From positions 4,154,001 to 4,218,000 of the forward strand of contig AP026539.1 in assembly GCA_026075535.2 (NCBI GenBank): DNA of 64,000 nt, given 5' to 3'. Below are positions 34,678-45,928 of the stretch, in pieces (position 1 is the first letter of the stretch; the number at the start of each line of letters is the position of its first letter). The notes under the pieces were generated by a model. That model had not been told where the DNA came from. It ran no database searches and saw only the letters and a list, made by a program, of their open reading frames with translations. Both the position numbers and the translations under genes were made by a program. The DNA comes from Tricholoma matsutake. Its lineage: Eukaryota > Basidiomycota > Agaricomycetes > Agaricales > Tricholomataceae.

Positions 34678-37185
34678 TCACCCCATTGAAGAACTGAAAT
34701 GATGTGATATCTGTATGACAGGAGCCGGACGTAAGCGTGCATCGTCAGACTCTGGTATATCAGGCTTCAAATTGATGGCGGTAGTGCAATTTTGCACAGG
34801 TATAGAGCTGGAGTGTTGGAACTCTGGCACTTGCAAAGTTTGAACTTGAGTGGACGATGTATTCCATCCTGTGTCACTGTTTGGAGTCACCACTAATGAC
34901 CCTGCTACCGATATCCTATTTGAACCTTGGTAGGACTCCGACTCAAAGGAGTCTGTCGCAGACTCGCAGCGGACGATTATCGAACTTCTGGACGCATGCA
35001 CAACGTCCATTGGATCGTACAACTGAGCTCCAGCGCTGTTGATCCTGGCAGTGTTAGAAGACTCTATTGTAAAATAACACAACACAAACTTCGTACTCTG
35101 CTTTACATCCGTGAATCAGAATGACATGCACAGGCGGAGATGATGGCGAATGCTCACTGGGCTTTGGCAGGATATCGAAATGGTTTGGAGAAAGCTTTGC
35201 AAGTTTCTGGGCTTCGTCCTTTAGACGTTCATGATAATCGACATAGGATGGTGACCTCAAGGAATGATGTATGTTGTGCCAATGTGCTCTTGCCCAATTG
35301 AAGAGGCTACGAAAGGGTTCGGACGAAATTATTCTCTTGCGTGTCTCTACAGAAATATTGACTTCTCCAAGGCGCTGGTTAAATGTTCCAGAAATGATGC
35401 GGCCCAAACCATGGAGAATTATCCGGGTATACTCTGGAGCAGGTGCGTTGCTCTCCAGTTCAGAAGCCCACCGGGCTCCTGCGATGCGGACTGCTTCATC
35501 TTCGTGTACCCACGACAACGCTAAGATCTGGAGGCAAAACTGCAGGACAGCATCGGAATTGTTGATTACTCGAGAAGACGTTGATATCAAGTGCAAATAT
35601 AAATCTCCAGGGATCCTATTCTTGTGTATTTGAGATAGTGCTTCCTCAATTGCATACCAAAACCATGAACTGGAGGATTCAAATGGCTCGTGATCAATGC
35701 AGCACAGAGTGGCTTCAATATAGAGATGTGGCATCTCGTGTACAAAGCGCCGCTCCCGAAGAAACCACATATATGCATAGTCCCTTGCTACACGATGGCG
35801 CCAACTATCCGGTGGGCTACAATCTAAGGCGTGAGGAACAAGCGAATCAAGGACCGAGGATGAGCTTTCCATGCAATGAAAGAGATGTTTGATCATCGAT
35901 ACATTATCGCCCAGAGTAATCACGGCCCACTTCATCCCTCGACATAGATAGTCAATGGGGTCACGGCGGTACGTCTTCTTGTAGTGACGGAGGAGATGTA
36001 GGTCGACGGACGACCAGTCGTACGTAGCTCTGAATTTGTCATCTCCATGTAGCCGCTGTTTCCTAAGCCAATAACGGTGGGTCATGGAGCGAGTGAGGGA
36101 CAATACCACCCGAGATAGAGGAGATCGGTATGCACACGGAACCAGGTTATTCCATTCCACATATCTCTGGTCACGAAGAACGACTCGGAATAGGTCGTTA
36201 GCAGAGGGAAGGACAGTCGTGAGCAGAATGAGTAGAGCTGACAGCCCGACAGACACGGTAACAACAACAGCAACAACCGTCACTTGAACTTGAGACCACA
36301 AAAGATCTACTACTCCAGCAAAGAAGAGCAGAAGGGCCAGCTGAAGGAGGATCAATGTGGAGGAGATGATGTCCGGTACACGCCAATACTCCCAGCTTTG
36401 GTGCCGGAGCTGACGCAATTCAAACGCTTCCTTGTGCGAGATCGGTGGGTCGCGCTGATACTCTCGTATCCATTGCTTGCACAGAATGCCAATTAACGCG
36501 GAAGAAAGAGCGATAACCAGGCTAAGAAACCAGAAAATATTGATGCGAATAGATACGGCAGTAACGACGAATGGCATTGAGACTGTAGAGGTAGATGTTC
36601 CGAGATGTTGAGAGAGCTGGGAGAGCAAATGGACGGTGGCGTCGTTCGGGCTCTCAAGCCATTTGTAAGACTTTGTGACAAACGGTGTGACTGTTGCAGA
36701 AAACAAACCAGCCTGAGGAAGTTATCATAAATAAGACAAGCGAGCGAGTCGGAATGGCACTCACAAAGACTAGGGCGGAGTCAACGTCTTTATTCCAACC
36801 TTCGCATAACTCTTTATCGTACTTGCTCACAGCTTTCATCACTTCCTCCCAGGAATCACCTTCGACATGCGGAAGATGGTTGTAGGACGAGTTCAGATTT
36901 CGAGGCTGATAAAAATGAATTACTTATCATCACACGTAAATGATGGCGAGATAACTACTGGGAGATCAAGTGGTCGTGTTTTGGGCGGTGTCGGATTCAC
37001 AGATCCATCACACTCATGTGCCAGCCGGTCCTTTGGGAAGGTAATCATGCGAGTCGTAGATAAGCATTCACAAGTTCATATGTAGACTTTCTTACCGACA
37101 TGTTGTGTCCGTTCTGTCCCCCCATAACGTTGTTCATTTCTATGTCGGGGAACAATGAGTTCTGAGATTTTTTGTGCTCGGCCAT
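34678..37185 (-). CDS. DUF6535 membrane protein, 4 exons, 737 aa
   Basis: Exons 37185-37096, 36905-36765, 36712-35097 and 35044-34678; phases agree. The last intron (35096-35045) has a clear TTCTAAC branch site before CAG, which supports the C-terminal exon. The N-terminal third carries the DUF6535 pattern: SWEEVMKAVSKYDKELCEGW, DSALVFAGLFSATVTPFVTK, then paired hydrophobic segments around NIFWFLSLVIALSSALIGIL and the KQWIREYQRD turn, and two more membrane segments near LLQLALLLFFAGVVDLLW and VVAVVVTVSVGLSALLILL. The long C-terminal part is soluble-looking with no known domain. Found as large families in Agaricomycetes; function unknown. Neighbour HMG-box gene lies on the same strand 1.4 kb away, no sign of joint control. 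Confidence 0.88.
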
Positions 37186-38515
37186 TTTCGGTCCTGATCA
37201 TGAAAGGTAGCAACACTAACGCAAAATAGTCGACTTCGGCCACGCTGCAGCCCGGGCGCTTGCATCATCTCCTGCCTTATGTAAATATACCTGCCACGTC
37301 TAAAAAGGCCGTCAGGCTCCATGAAGCAGGGAACGAGCCTATATGATACTTTTGCGTGTTACGGTTACCTACTTTGCACTGCCGTGAACACCGTCTGATA
37401 ATAGTATTGAGAGGAGGACATCAACCCTTCAATATCCTCTGCAAGTTGCCAATCATCGAGTCCAATTCAGCTGTGCGGACGCGCTGGCGCATTCAAGTTG
37501 CGGCTTATGGTCAGAGTGCTTGGATATGAGGAATGAGGAAGGATCGCGAAACTCTGGAGGGCATGGGAGTGCGTGTGAAAGCGGAAGATTTGGTTCGATT
37601 GCAGTCACCCTTCTATGCTAAAACCCACTTCTCGACTCTCCCTCGACAGTCTCCCTCTCCCACAACCATGGCTACCAAAGAGCGCGCAGCTCAAAAGCAT
37701 TGCACAATAAAAGCTCGTTGCTTCAATATCTCTGCTCCAACATTTTCGGGTGCAAAGTACTAGTGTCCATGACTCCATGCCAATTTGGGGTTACTAGTTC
37801 TCGTAACCATAACTTTCAGATCCTTGATATGTTCACTGGGTAGTCTCCACTCCCACCTATGAGAAGTTGAGGTTCTTGTGTGAACCATCTGTTCGGTATG
37901 TAGCAGAAAGTCTATTAGTCTGGAAAAAGGGAAGTCGACCAGCGTCGGGAATGGTCATGGTGTGCGTCATAGTTTTTGTTTTCGTGATCGTCGTCCAGAG
38001 TGTCAGAAATGATTGGAACCATAGAACGTTCATATCCATGCTTTGCATTTCTTGCATACAATCATTGGCGTCCTCGATCATCGTGATAGGTGTCGCTGAA
38101 GTAGTCCGTGAGGGGAAATAATGGATCATAAACCGGATGAGAAGGTTCGGCCAACACAGTGGGAGATGCGTCGAGGCAAGGATCTGCATCCGCATGATGC
38201 AAAAACAGTGAAGTACCGCTTTGCAAAGGCATTGTGAATACGCGAGGAGACGTTTTGAGGTTGTGGTGGCTCGAAGTAGGGTTACACTGTGAGGGCTGTA
38301 CGGCCCGATGCGGCTTCCCACTCTCCCCCGAAGTGATCAGAGCGATGTGATGTTACGCCAGTCATCAAATGGTTATTTAATCTAGGAATGTTTCATTGAG
38401 GTTTGGAACTGCAGACCTTCCACGGTGTCATGATTTCGGCGAAGCCTTTTGAGTAGCTATAGATTAGTTCGACATGGAACTGACCAGAACCACCTGTACT
38501 TATGTTTCTAACAAT
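37186..38515. other. Intergenic stretch at the right edge of the gene island
   Basis: CG-rich to about 38.3 kb. A short ATG frame at 37668-37760 has a good start context (CACAACCATGG) but only 31 codons and no family. No gene called. Confidence 0.4.
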
Positions 38516-39152
38516 TTGTCGGAACTTTCCAGATGCGGTTGTAACCGGTCCGTGATTAGATTCGATTGTAACACTGATTGAAACCAATCAAATTATCGTA
38601 ATCACTGTGCCTGGTTGCAACCTGAGTTGTAACCGAGTGGGTGTGACCACAACCAGAGCAACTGCGTACTAGATTTCACATAGAATCAGGAACAAGAGAA
38701 AGTTGATCATATAAACTTATTAGAGAGTACTTGCAACCAAGATAAAATAACTTTCCTACTGTCAAATTTCGGACAGCTTTGTATTGTATTTGGAGGTAAA
38801 CACCTTATTGCCTAATGTATTGACCTCATGCTTTACATATTTATAAGTGAATATGGTGTAGTGGTTTTAATGTATTGTAGTGTAAGTAAGTACAAATTTG
38901 ATAATACAAGGTTGTGTGTTCAATTCCTGATAATGGCATTCTCTAGTTTCACTAATAGGCAATTCAGAATATCAATAAACAATACAACACAAATATTCTT
39001 TTTGTTCCGCAATCAAGCTGATTTTAACTGGATGCCAGCCACGGTTGCAACAAGAACTTGTTGATTATTTGTGATTGTGATTTCATTTCTGATCGGACTG
39101 CCCACAACTGGTAACAACTGGTCAAAACCTATTTTAGAAAGTTCCGACAAAT
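38516..39152. mobile_element. Possible non-autonomous inverted-repeat element, 637 bp
   Basis: ATTTGTCGGAACTTTC (38516-38531) and its exact reverse complement (39137-39152) enclose AT-rich sequence with repeated GGTTGTAAC and CAACTGGT words. The target duplication is not clear: flanks are TAACA and ACTAT. Marks the edge where CG-rich gene sequence ends. Confidence 0.55.
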
Positions 39153-39744
39153 ACTATTCAAGATTCTCAACTGCTTCCCAGGGCTTGGATCCAAAACACT
39201 CAATTAATATGTAAAGCGAACATTGAGAGAAGCCATGAAACCAGCACAATGTAGATTGTAGAGAAATAATGTACACAGCAGCCAATGGTAATTCGTCATC
39301 TCATTCATCCCTCCTCTTCCTCTTCAATTCCTTTCCCTTCTTCTCGACTTTGCCCACCCAGAACCTTTGAAGCATGATTGATGATTGTTTACAGCCACGA
39401 TCCAGTCAGGAGCTGGTGTTTGCCGGGTCACCAGACTTAGCTTTATCTTCATTATAGATGTTATTGAACGAGCCACAAAGTTGGTCAGTTTAAAATCTAT
39501 GACTGAAAGAAAAGAACCATGGTTTTCTTGAGAACAGCTTGGGCAAGATCAGCGATGTTCCAAGTGGGAGAATCCACAGCCAGAGTCGCCAATAATAAGA
39601 AAAGAAAACTGAGACTCAAACTTTGTGGACGTACCTAGAAGTCTGCTTCATGGGGTTTCGATGTCTTTCATCACCCATCGACTTCTATATAGTGTGACAA
39701 AGTTATCAACTTCTTTTTCACAAGTAAAGAGCTTACTAACTTAA
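39153..39744. other. Non-genic stretch left of the Harbinger element
   Basis: No gene or repeat recognised apart from short pyrimidine runs near 39300-39345. Confidence 0.4.
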
Positions 39745-39822
39745 GGCCTGGTCGGCTGCACCAACATCAAATTGGGGGCACCCAATTCTGATTTTGATGA
39801 AGTGGCAAAATTGAGGTCGTCA

Positions 39823-40134
39823 CAGACTCCAAACCAATTGTGAGGCACAGTAAAAGTTTTTTCCCAGCAAAACTTGTAAATGTGGCTGTGTTGGCACCTC
39901 GGCACAGTCAACTCACTTTGAGATGAAGGTAGAAGCTTGTAGCTATTCCACTCATTCCTCACCATTTTCCTTTGCTTTTTTGGTACATAACACTGATGTA
40001 TTTATATGTGTAGTAACATGTTAATAAACAGCTATTTTCACTTTTACACCTATATTTAGCCTAAGTATAACAAGCAATCTCACTGGATAAGCAGGAGGAG
40101 GTGGGGTCTCTTCTCCTCACTGAAGGGCTCTACT
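39823..40134. repeat. Inverted repeat arm, left (Harbinger interior)
   Basis: Reverse complement of 47401-47712 with small gaps; for instance GTGTTGGCACCTCGGCACAG here and CTGTGCTGAGGTGCCAACAC there. Before the copia insertion only about 490 bases separated the arms, so a 312-bp stem could form. Confidence 0.8.
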
Positions 40135-40569
40135 ATATATACAGTGATAGTTGATGATGTTATAGATGACAGGGAATGATGCTGTAAGAGGAGAGAAGCA
40201 TAGGGTAATGGGGAGAGATTGTCACTTACCTGAATATCTGGACTTTCCCCTTGTGAGATGCACATGAAGAGGGGATAAAATAGTCATAATAAATGATCTG
40301 GTAGATTCCCTGAAGTCCCTGTAGTAGATAGAATAGCCATAAAAGAAAATATGGTGTCAAGAGAAGGTTTGCTTACCCTGGGAGATCCATGGCACCAAAG
40401 TGTTTGATTTCTTCGATTCCTAGGCCTAATGATAGAGTAGAACAAGGGTAGATAAAAGGGATATCAAGGAGGGAAGTTCCTGGCTCACCAGGACATGGGT
40501 TCACCATCAACAGAGGTGAACTTTGCTGACCATGGATCATGCACTTGACCTGCTGTCCAAAACTTCTCC

Positions 40570-40831
40570 TGTTGGAGCAGACTATATACGCTGCACAGGG
40601 GAAGAGACAACACGTTCCTTACAACCTACCTGGGGTTTAGTTAGACTTACAGCTAGGGGTTAGCAGAGGTAAGAACACTATATTCCTACTACAGTACAGG
40701 TTCTCCTTATATACATAATAGTAAGGATATCACATGACTCCAGAGGAATATGCATATGAAACATGTATCAATATTGGTAATTAATGTGGGAGAATATGCA
40801 CATGCAACAATATTGGTAATTAATTTCAACA
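40570..40831 (-). repeat. 3' LTR of the copia element
   Basis: TGTTGG..TTCAACA limits on the plus strand (TGTTGAA..CCAACA on the element strand). Preceded on the element strand by the polypurine tract GAGGGGGGG (40832-40840). Differs from the 5' LTR in CACGTT versus CATGTT, again a CG site. Confidence 0.95.
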
Positions 40832-40841
40832 CCCCCCCTCA

Positions 40842-41480
40842 AACTGTAAAGTGCTCTAAGCAGCTGAGTTTGAACCTCGAAAGTAATTCCGAGAGAGTCT
40901 CTAAATTTCCTGAATAGAATGGTGCCAAGGTTCTTTGTGAACATGTCAGCTGGATTATCACTTCCAGGAATGAAAATGACTGTGACTTTGTCATTTTCTA
41001 TGCATTCATGGGTATAGTGGTAGCGAATGTCTATATGTTTGGTCCTTCTTTCCTGAACTGGATTTGATCCGATAAAGATGGATCCCTGATTATCAGCACA
41101 GATTGGTATGCGCTTCAGTATATATCCAAGTTCCTGGAATAAGGACTCTATCCACACTATCTGTCAACAAGTGTCGGAGAGAGCCATATATTCGGCTTCT
41201 GTGGATGACAGTGCTACAGTTTTTTGTAAACGGGACTGCCAGCACACAATGCCACTTGCTAGAGTAGCAAAGTAACCCATTGTAGATCGGCGCTTGACAG
41301 TGTCAGCTGCCCAATCAGAGTCTGTGAAGGCCTGTAGCCCTTTGGATTTCTCTCCATCGTAGACTATGTTATATTTCTGGGTTCCCACCAGATAGCGCAT
41401 GATTTACATCACTTTGTCTAGATGTTCTTGGCTAGGATTAGCCGAGAATTGTGACATCCTGATTACTGCGTAAGCGATAT
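40842..41480 (-). pseudogene. Copia RNase H region
   Basis: Element-strand reading: AYAVIRMSQFSANPSQEHLD, stop, IMRYLVGTQKYNIVYDG, DSDWAAD, LSSTEAEYMALSDTC, stop, then ADNQGSIFIGSNPVQERRTK and GSDNPADMFTK. RNase H catalytic stretches SDWA, TEAEYMA and ADNQ are visible. Stops: a TAA near 41400 and a TGA near 41160. The reading runs through the polypurine tract (SLRGGVE) into the LTR. Confidence 0.9.
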
Positions 41481-41900
41481 TGTTAGGGCGACACCCACTA
41501 TCTGCTAGCTAAGACCATGTGGGTTCTCTCTACAAGAAGGGGGCAGGATCCACGCTCGTGATGGGGGAATTGATGGTTTTGATGCGAGGGGTTATTAATA
41601 GGTGAGTTTGTTGAGATAGGCCTTTCACACTGAAAACATAGGTGGAATACCTAAGAGAACACAACTAGGGTCCCCTAGGCATATATTTAGGGTTTATATA
41701 CTTTGTTACACATATTGTACATTGTTGTTACCGATGCACTTGTACATGTGCATATATTTTGATGCGTGTGAAATAAAATTCTCATGCTATCAAAGTGTAG
41801 CGTCATTTGGCGTCATGTAGCATCATTTGGCATCATGTAGCGTAATTCGACATAATAAATAAAATGAAATTTTATTAGGTAATGGGGTGGTTTCCTAACA
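41481..41900 (-). repeat. Solo LTR (family A), copy 1, inside the copia pol
   Basis: 420 bp, TGTTAGG..CCTAACA, inserted in the copia sequence between the codons for RPD and IAYAV. Flanks GATAT and TTTAT suggest a decayed 5-bp duplication. The second copy is at 58676-59076 on the other strand. It has a TATA-like GTATATAAACCC on its own strand. The size difference of 19 bases equals one extra unit of an internal GTAGCRTCATTTGGCRTCAT repeat. Confidence 0.85.
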
Positions 41901-41965
41901 TTTATCAGGTCGCGTTCTGAGCATCAGATACAATAAAGATCCGATCACAGACTGATATTTTGCCT
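41901..41965 (-). pseudogene. Copia RT tail left of the gypsy fragment
   Basis: Element-strand frame GKDQAKYQSVIGSLLYLM then RTRPD, the well-known copia stretch before RNase H; it continues as IAYAV beyond the solo LTR at 41480. Shows that the solo LTR entered existing copia sequence. Confidence 0.85.
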
Positions 41966-42541
41966 GGTCTTTCCCAGGATTGCCATGGCCTGTTTCCATT
42001 GGCCTTCATATTTCAAAGCTGCCTTTATCCAGCCTTCAAGAGTATTGGGTACTGTCTCCATTGTGTGTACCCTCTTCAGTAACTCGGGATGCAGTCCGTC
42101 CATGAAGTACTCAATCATGGCTGCATCTTCGGTGATTCCTGTCCTGTCTTTCAGGATGCAGAAGTTCACCACATATTCTTCGAGGTTCCCTGAACCTTGT
42201 TTGAGATTCTTAATCTCTGTCTTTGCCGTTCCGGCGTCGTTGATCAGTGAGAAGGCCTCTAGGACCTTCTGTCGGAAGTCTGCGTATTCTCTGAGTCCCT
42301 CAGACTGGTGTTGGTTGACAAATGCCTGCGCCCAGGCAGCTGCTGTCCCTCCATTCATGAAGGACAGTGTGAAGATAATCTTCTTGTCATTCGTATCATA
42401 GACCTGGTCGTTGATTCGCAAGTACAGGTCTATCTCCTGCAGGAACCTGGCGGTCTTGGTCCGCTCTCCTGAGAAGTCTGTTGGTGATCGGATTCGAATG
42501 TCCTTCACAGACATCATCGGTGTGGTTGCAGGTTTGGACAT
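41966..42541 (-). pseudogene. Ty3/gypsy Gag fragment inside the copia RT
   Basis: About 190 codons from ATG at 42541: SPTDFSGERTKTARFLQEID, FTLSFMNGGTAAAWAQAF, LEEYVVNFCILKDRTGI and YFMDGLHPELLKRV are the retrotransposon Gag capsid pattern of Ty3/gypsy elements. The reading is open, but it stops at the junction near 41965 where copia sequence resumes in another frame; no zinc knuckle or pol follows. Same orientation as the host copia. Confidence 0.88.
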
Positions 42542-43503
42542 CTCATTATAGAGGTCGTCAGTTTCGTCTGTTAAGAAGTGGGTGGATGTTTCGGGTGTGG
42601 TTGTTCAAAGTCTTCATCGGTGAGGAAATCTCCTCATTGTCTGTCAGTTGATCCGCAGAACCAACGCTGTGCTGGGGTCGAGTAACGGACTAGTCTTCCA
42701 TTGTATCGGTACCAAGAAGAACCTGGCTGTGGTTCTGCTTCTCTTGGTGGTCAGTCTGGGGTTTGTCTACACCTGGGTCGCTGTGGTGTGTATCGAGACA
42801 TATTGCCTACACCTAGGTAGGTGGGCTAGCAGATAGTTTTAGATCTTATGTTAAGGGCGAAGCCTCAACCACTTGATCTAGTTGATGTCGTTCGACGAGG
42901 TGCTTCCTTGATGAGTCATTCGGCACTAGTCTTACTCAGAGCATCCAACATAAGATAGGTAGTGCACTCTAGCAGGGCTTCTGCGTAGAGTCATTCAGGT
43001 TCACGCACTAAGGGGCTTCCTTAGTGGTTTCGAGTAAGTTCGCGAGTTGCAAGTTAAGGCTGTTAATTGCCTAGATCTAAACTAAGGACATCCCTACTAC
43101 AAGTTGCAGTACTTATACTAGAAGGGAGGTCCTTATCATCCAATCAGAAAGGTAGATGCGTATCAAGTAATAATAGAAACAACAGGCCTCATGCCTTGCA
43201 TGAGGCATCTGATGTCACGGAGTGCTGCAGTGCAGCATGTCGATTGTGAGAGTCCGACGTCATGGACCTCATGTCAGGGGGCTGTCGTATCACAGCATGT
43301 GTGGGAGTGGGTTCAGGTGCATGGAGTCACCATGCGTTGAGGGTGCCTTCCACGGGAAGGGGATCGAATGCATGCAGTTGGCATGCGTCGTGTGTGTGTC
43401 TGATGTCAAGGACATGCCCTAGGCATGAATCAAGGGGTGCCTCCTGTCTGGAGGGGATCATCGGGTGTGTTGGGTTCCATGAGTTACAAGGAAAATTGTA
43501 ACA
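42542..43503 (-). repeat. Gypsy 5' LTR and leader (family B)
   Basis: On the element strand it starts TGTTACAATTTT at 43503, exactly where the copia RT reading (LEGMYMTS) breaks, and leads to the gag ATG at 42541. The inner LTR end is not certain; TACACA at 42787 is a candidate, giving about 717 bp. A clear primer-binding site was not found. Several GC-rich short repeats with SGAGGTG and GGGGCTTCC words lie inside. No matching second LTR is in the window. Confidence 0.6.
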
Positions 43504-44880
43504 CTGGTCATATACATGCCTTCTAGAGATGCAAGTGCAAACATGAGGCGTACGGTCTTGTAGCGGACTACTGGTGAGAAAATCTCATCAAAGTCAACAC
43601 CTTCGACTTGTGAAAAGCCTTTCGCCATGAGTCTGGCTCGTTTTCTTCCGTCCGATTTCATGGAGAAAACCCATCTATTTTTGATCATTTTTTGATCATG
43701 TGGAAGATCGACGATGTCATAGACTTGTCGCTTGTGAAGAGGTTTTAATTCTTCACGACAAGCCTGTTTCCACTCAAGTTGCTGCTGCCATGGTAGGTGC
43801 GCAATATCGTGAAATTGGTTTGGAACTTGGCTTATTTTGCTTGATAGTGTGACTGCTTTTGACAACAGCCAGCGAATAAGCTTATCTCCACCTTCCTTGG
43901 TTATCTTTTGAATATAACCTGCTTTGTCCAGTTCCCCCATCGGGTGATCATGTTCTTGATTATTGGAATCGGGCACACTCTTGTGGGGTGCTGAACTCGG
44001 TCCAGCAACCGGTTCTTGCTGTTGAGATTGTGGTCGTGTTCGGTTATGATCTGAATCTTGACCCACAGATCTCTTCCAATATTGATCATGTGCAATGTCT
44101 CTCTCTATGTCAGAGGGGAGTTGCTTCTCTCCATAGGTATTGCCAGGATGGTTTGGGATGTTCCTCTGCCTGCCTGATCGACGGGGCAATTGCTGCCATT
44201 CCTGTTGATCATCACGTCTTGGATGAAAGTCCTCAGTGATTACTGGAGGCAGCGGAGGAGGAGCATCAGTCACATCATCATGCGCCTTTTGCTTGCTTGG
44301 TACATCATCATCATCATTTTCTGATGATGGAGGAAGGGGTGGATTTTGTGGTGGTATAGAATCATTGCCATCCGTTCCAGATGAGTGGTCATCATCTTCT
44401 GGTTCTGGATGTGGAAAATCACCAAGGTCTGTCTTGGTAGGAGTTTTAGCTCTGGGACAGCATGGGAACATCGTTTCATCAAATAGTGCCATAGCACCAA
44501 TGAATATTGCGCCACTAAGTTGCATGAAACGGTATGCTTTAATGCCATCTTCTAATCCAAGGTATGTCATTAACTCCAATCGAGGAGATAATGTGGTTGG
44601 ACATTTTTCCTTGGGTAGATAGATGTAAGCACCGCAACCGAAGACCTTCAGATTGTTTAGATCTGGGCAGACCTTTGTCAGGTCCTCAAAAGGTGTCAGC
44701 CATTTCAGGCGCCTTATTGGGGTTCAGTTGTATAGGTGTGTTGCATGTTCAATGCAAAATTCCCACCATGATTGTGGTAGACAAGTGGTAAATCGCAGGG
44801 TTTGCGACTTTTCCATTATTGTCCTTGTGGCACGCTCTGCGCACCCATTCTGTTGGTGAACATAGGGTGCAGACATCTCT
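43504..44880 (-). pseudogene. Copia integrase C-part, linker and RT N-part
   Basis: Begins right after a deletion: SAPYVHQQNGCAERATRTIM, which holds the last catalytic Glu of the integrase (in AER), then KVFGCGAYIYLPKEK. After a frame change near 44580 the long frame reads the acidic linker and the start of the RT: NRWVFSMKSDGRKRARLMAK, GFSQVEGVDFDEIFSPVV, then MFALASLEGMYMTS, where the gypsy LTR cuts in. The RT catalytic aspartates are absent. A TAA/TGA-interrupted frame in the integrase part adds to the damage. Confidence 0.9.
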
Positions 44881-45661
44881 ATTTTGATGTCATTTTCCCT
44901 TCAGTGCACCCTGGACATATAATTTTGTCTTTAGGAATAATTAAATTCCCCAGGAATTTGATGGTGCTATTAGGCATTTTCCCTAGCGCCTCTTTGGATG
45001 GGTGTCCAAGTCGCCTATGCCAAGTCAAGTAGTCAGTGATGTATATGGTCACGACATTGACCTTTTTGGTGCTCATTATATGAGTCCAAGCCCAATAAAT
45101 TGTGTCACTTCTCCTAAGAGGGACACAATGGATAATTGGGTTTCCTTTCTCGATAAATGAAATGTGTGTGGAGGAACCATGCACATCACTTCCGTCTTGT
45201 AAGAAGACGCCCATTGACATTAATTGAGTATTAATGTCGGGTATGTAGTAGATGGGGTATAATTGGATTTCATGTGTCTCTGACTTCCCATGACATACTA
45301 CCTGATGTCTAATGAAGACTGCTCCTTTTCCTACTATATGAGTAGTACCTGTGGCTGTTTGAACCAAGGTAGAGTACTTTCTCGGTAAAGGCTCGTAAGA
45401 AGCGAAATCTTTCATTTCACCAGTGAAGTGTTTTGATGTGCCTGAATCCATGATCCAGTTGGCACCTTTCTTACAATTTCCATTTGCACACATAACACAT
45501 ATATTAAGATCTAAATAGTTCCATGATACATTTAATAGTGGTAAAATTTCACATGAAAAGTTCGCTGTAATCATTGGAATATTAATCTTAGTGCTTGTGG
45601 CAGGGAAAAGGACTGACCTGTCATCATATCCTCCTGTTTCAAGCGGTTCATCGACGAGCAT
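44881..45661 (-). pseudogene. Copia protease and pre-integrase domain
   Basis: Open frame with the aspartic protease site WIMDSGTSKHFTG, LYPIYYIPDINTQLMSMG, and the zinc-binding pre-integrase domain TWHRRLGHPS..CPGCTEGKM. The reading ends at the junction where GKMTSK is fused to sequence that belongs about 100 residues further on, so the integrase core with its two aspartates has been deleted. Confidence 0.9.
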
Positions 45662-45928
45662 CTCGTTGACGGCTTTCTATACTTCCTCATCAGAAACCAG
45701 AGGTTCTGATCTGAGGGAGACGATGTCATCTTCTACCTCCACGATCCTCAGTTCTGGTTCGATCCTCCTCCTCTTACCTTCTCACACTGTTAGGTGCTCT
45801 TCCAGCGGTTGCAGATTTTTTGCACTGGGCAGAAGATGCATTTGCTCGAGGGTGTCTCGAGCTTGCTGATATTTGGTGTAAACCGAATGAGAGGTAGAGG
45901 CCGCACCTGTATATGCCTGTGCAGGCGG

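Noticed and set aside
37857..38321. 154-codon minus-strand frame.
   Set aside because: No family features, and an alternative frame over the same bases looks equally coding-like; not decidable.
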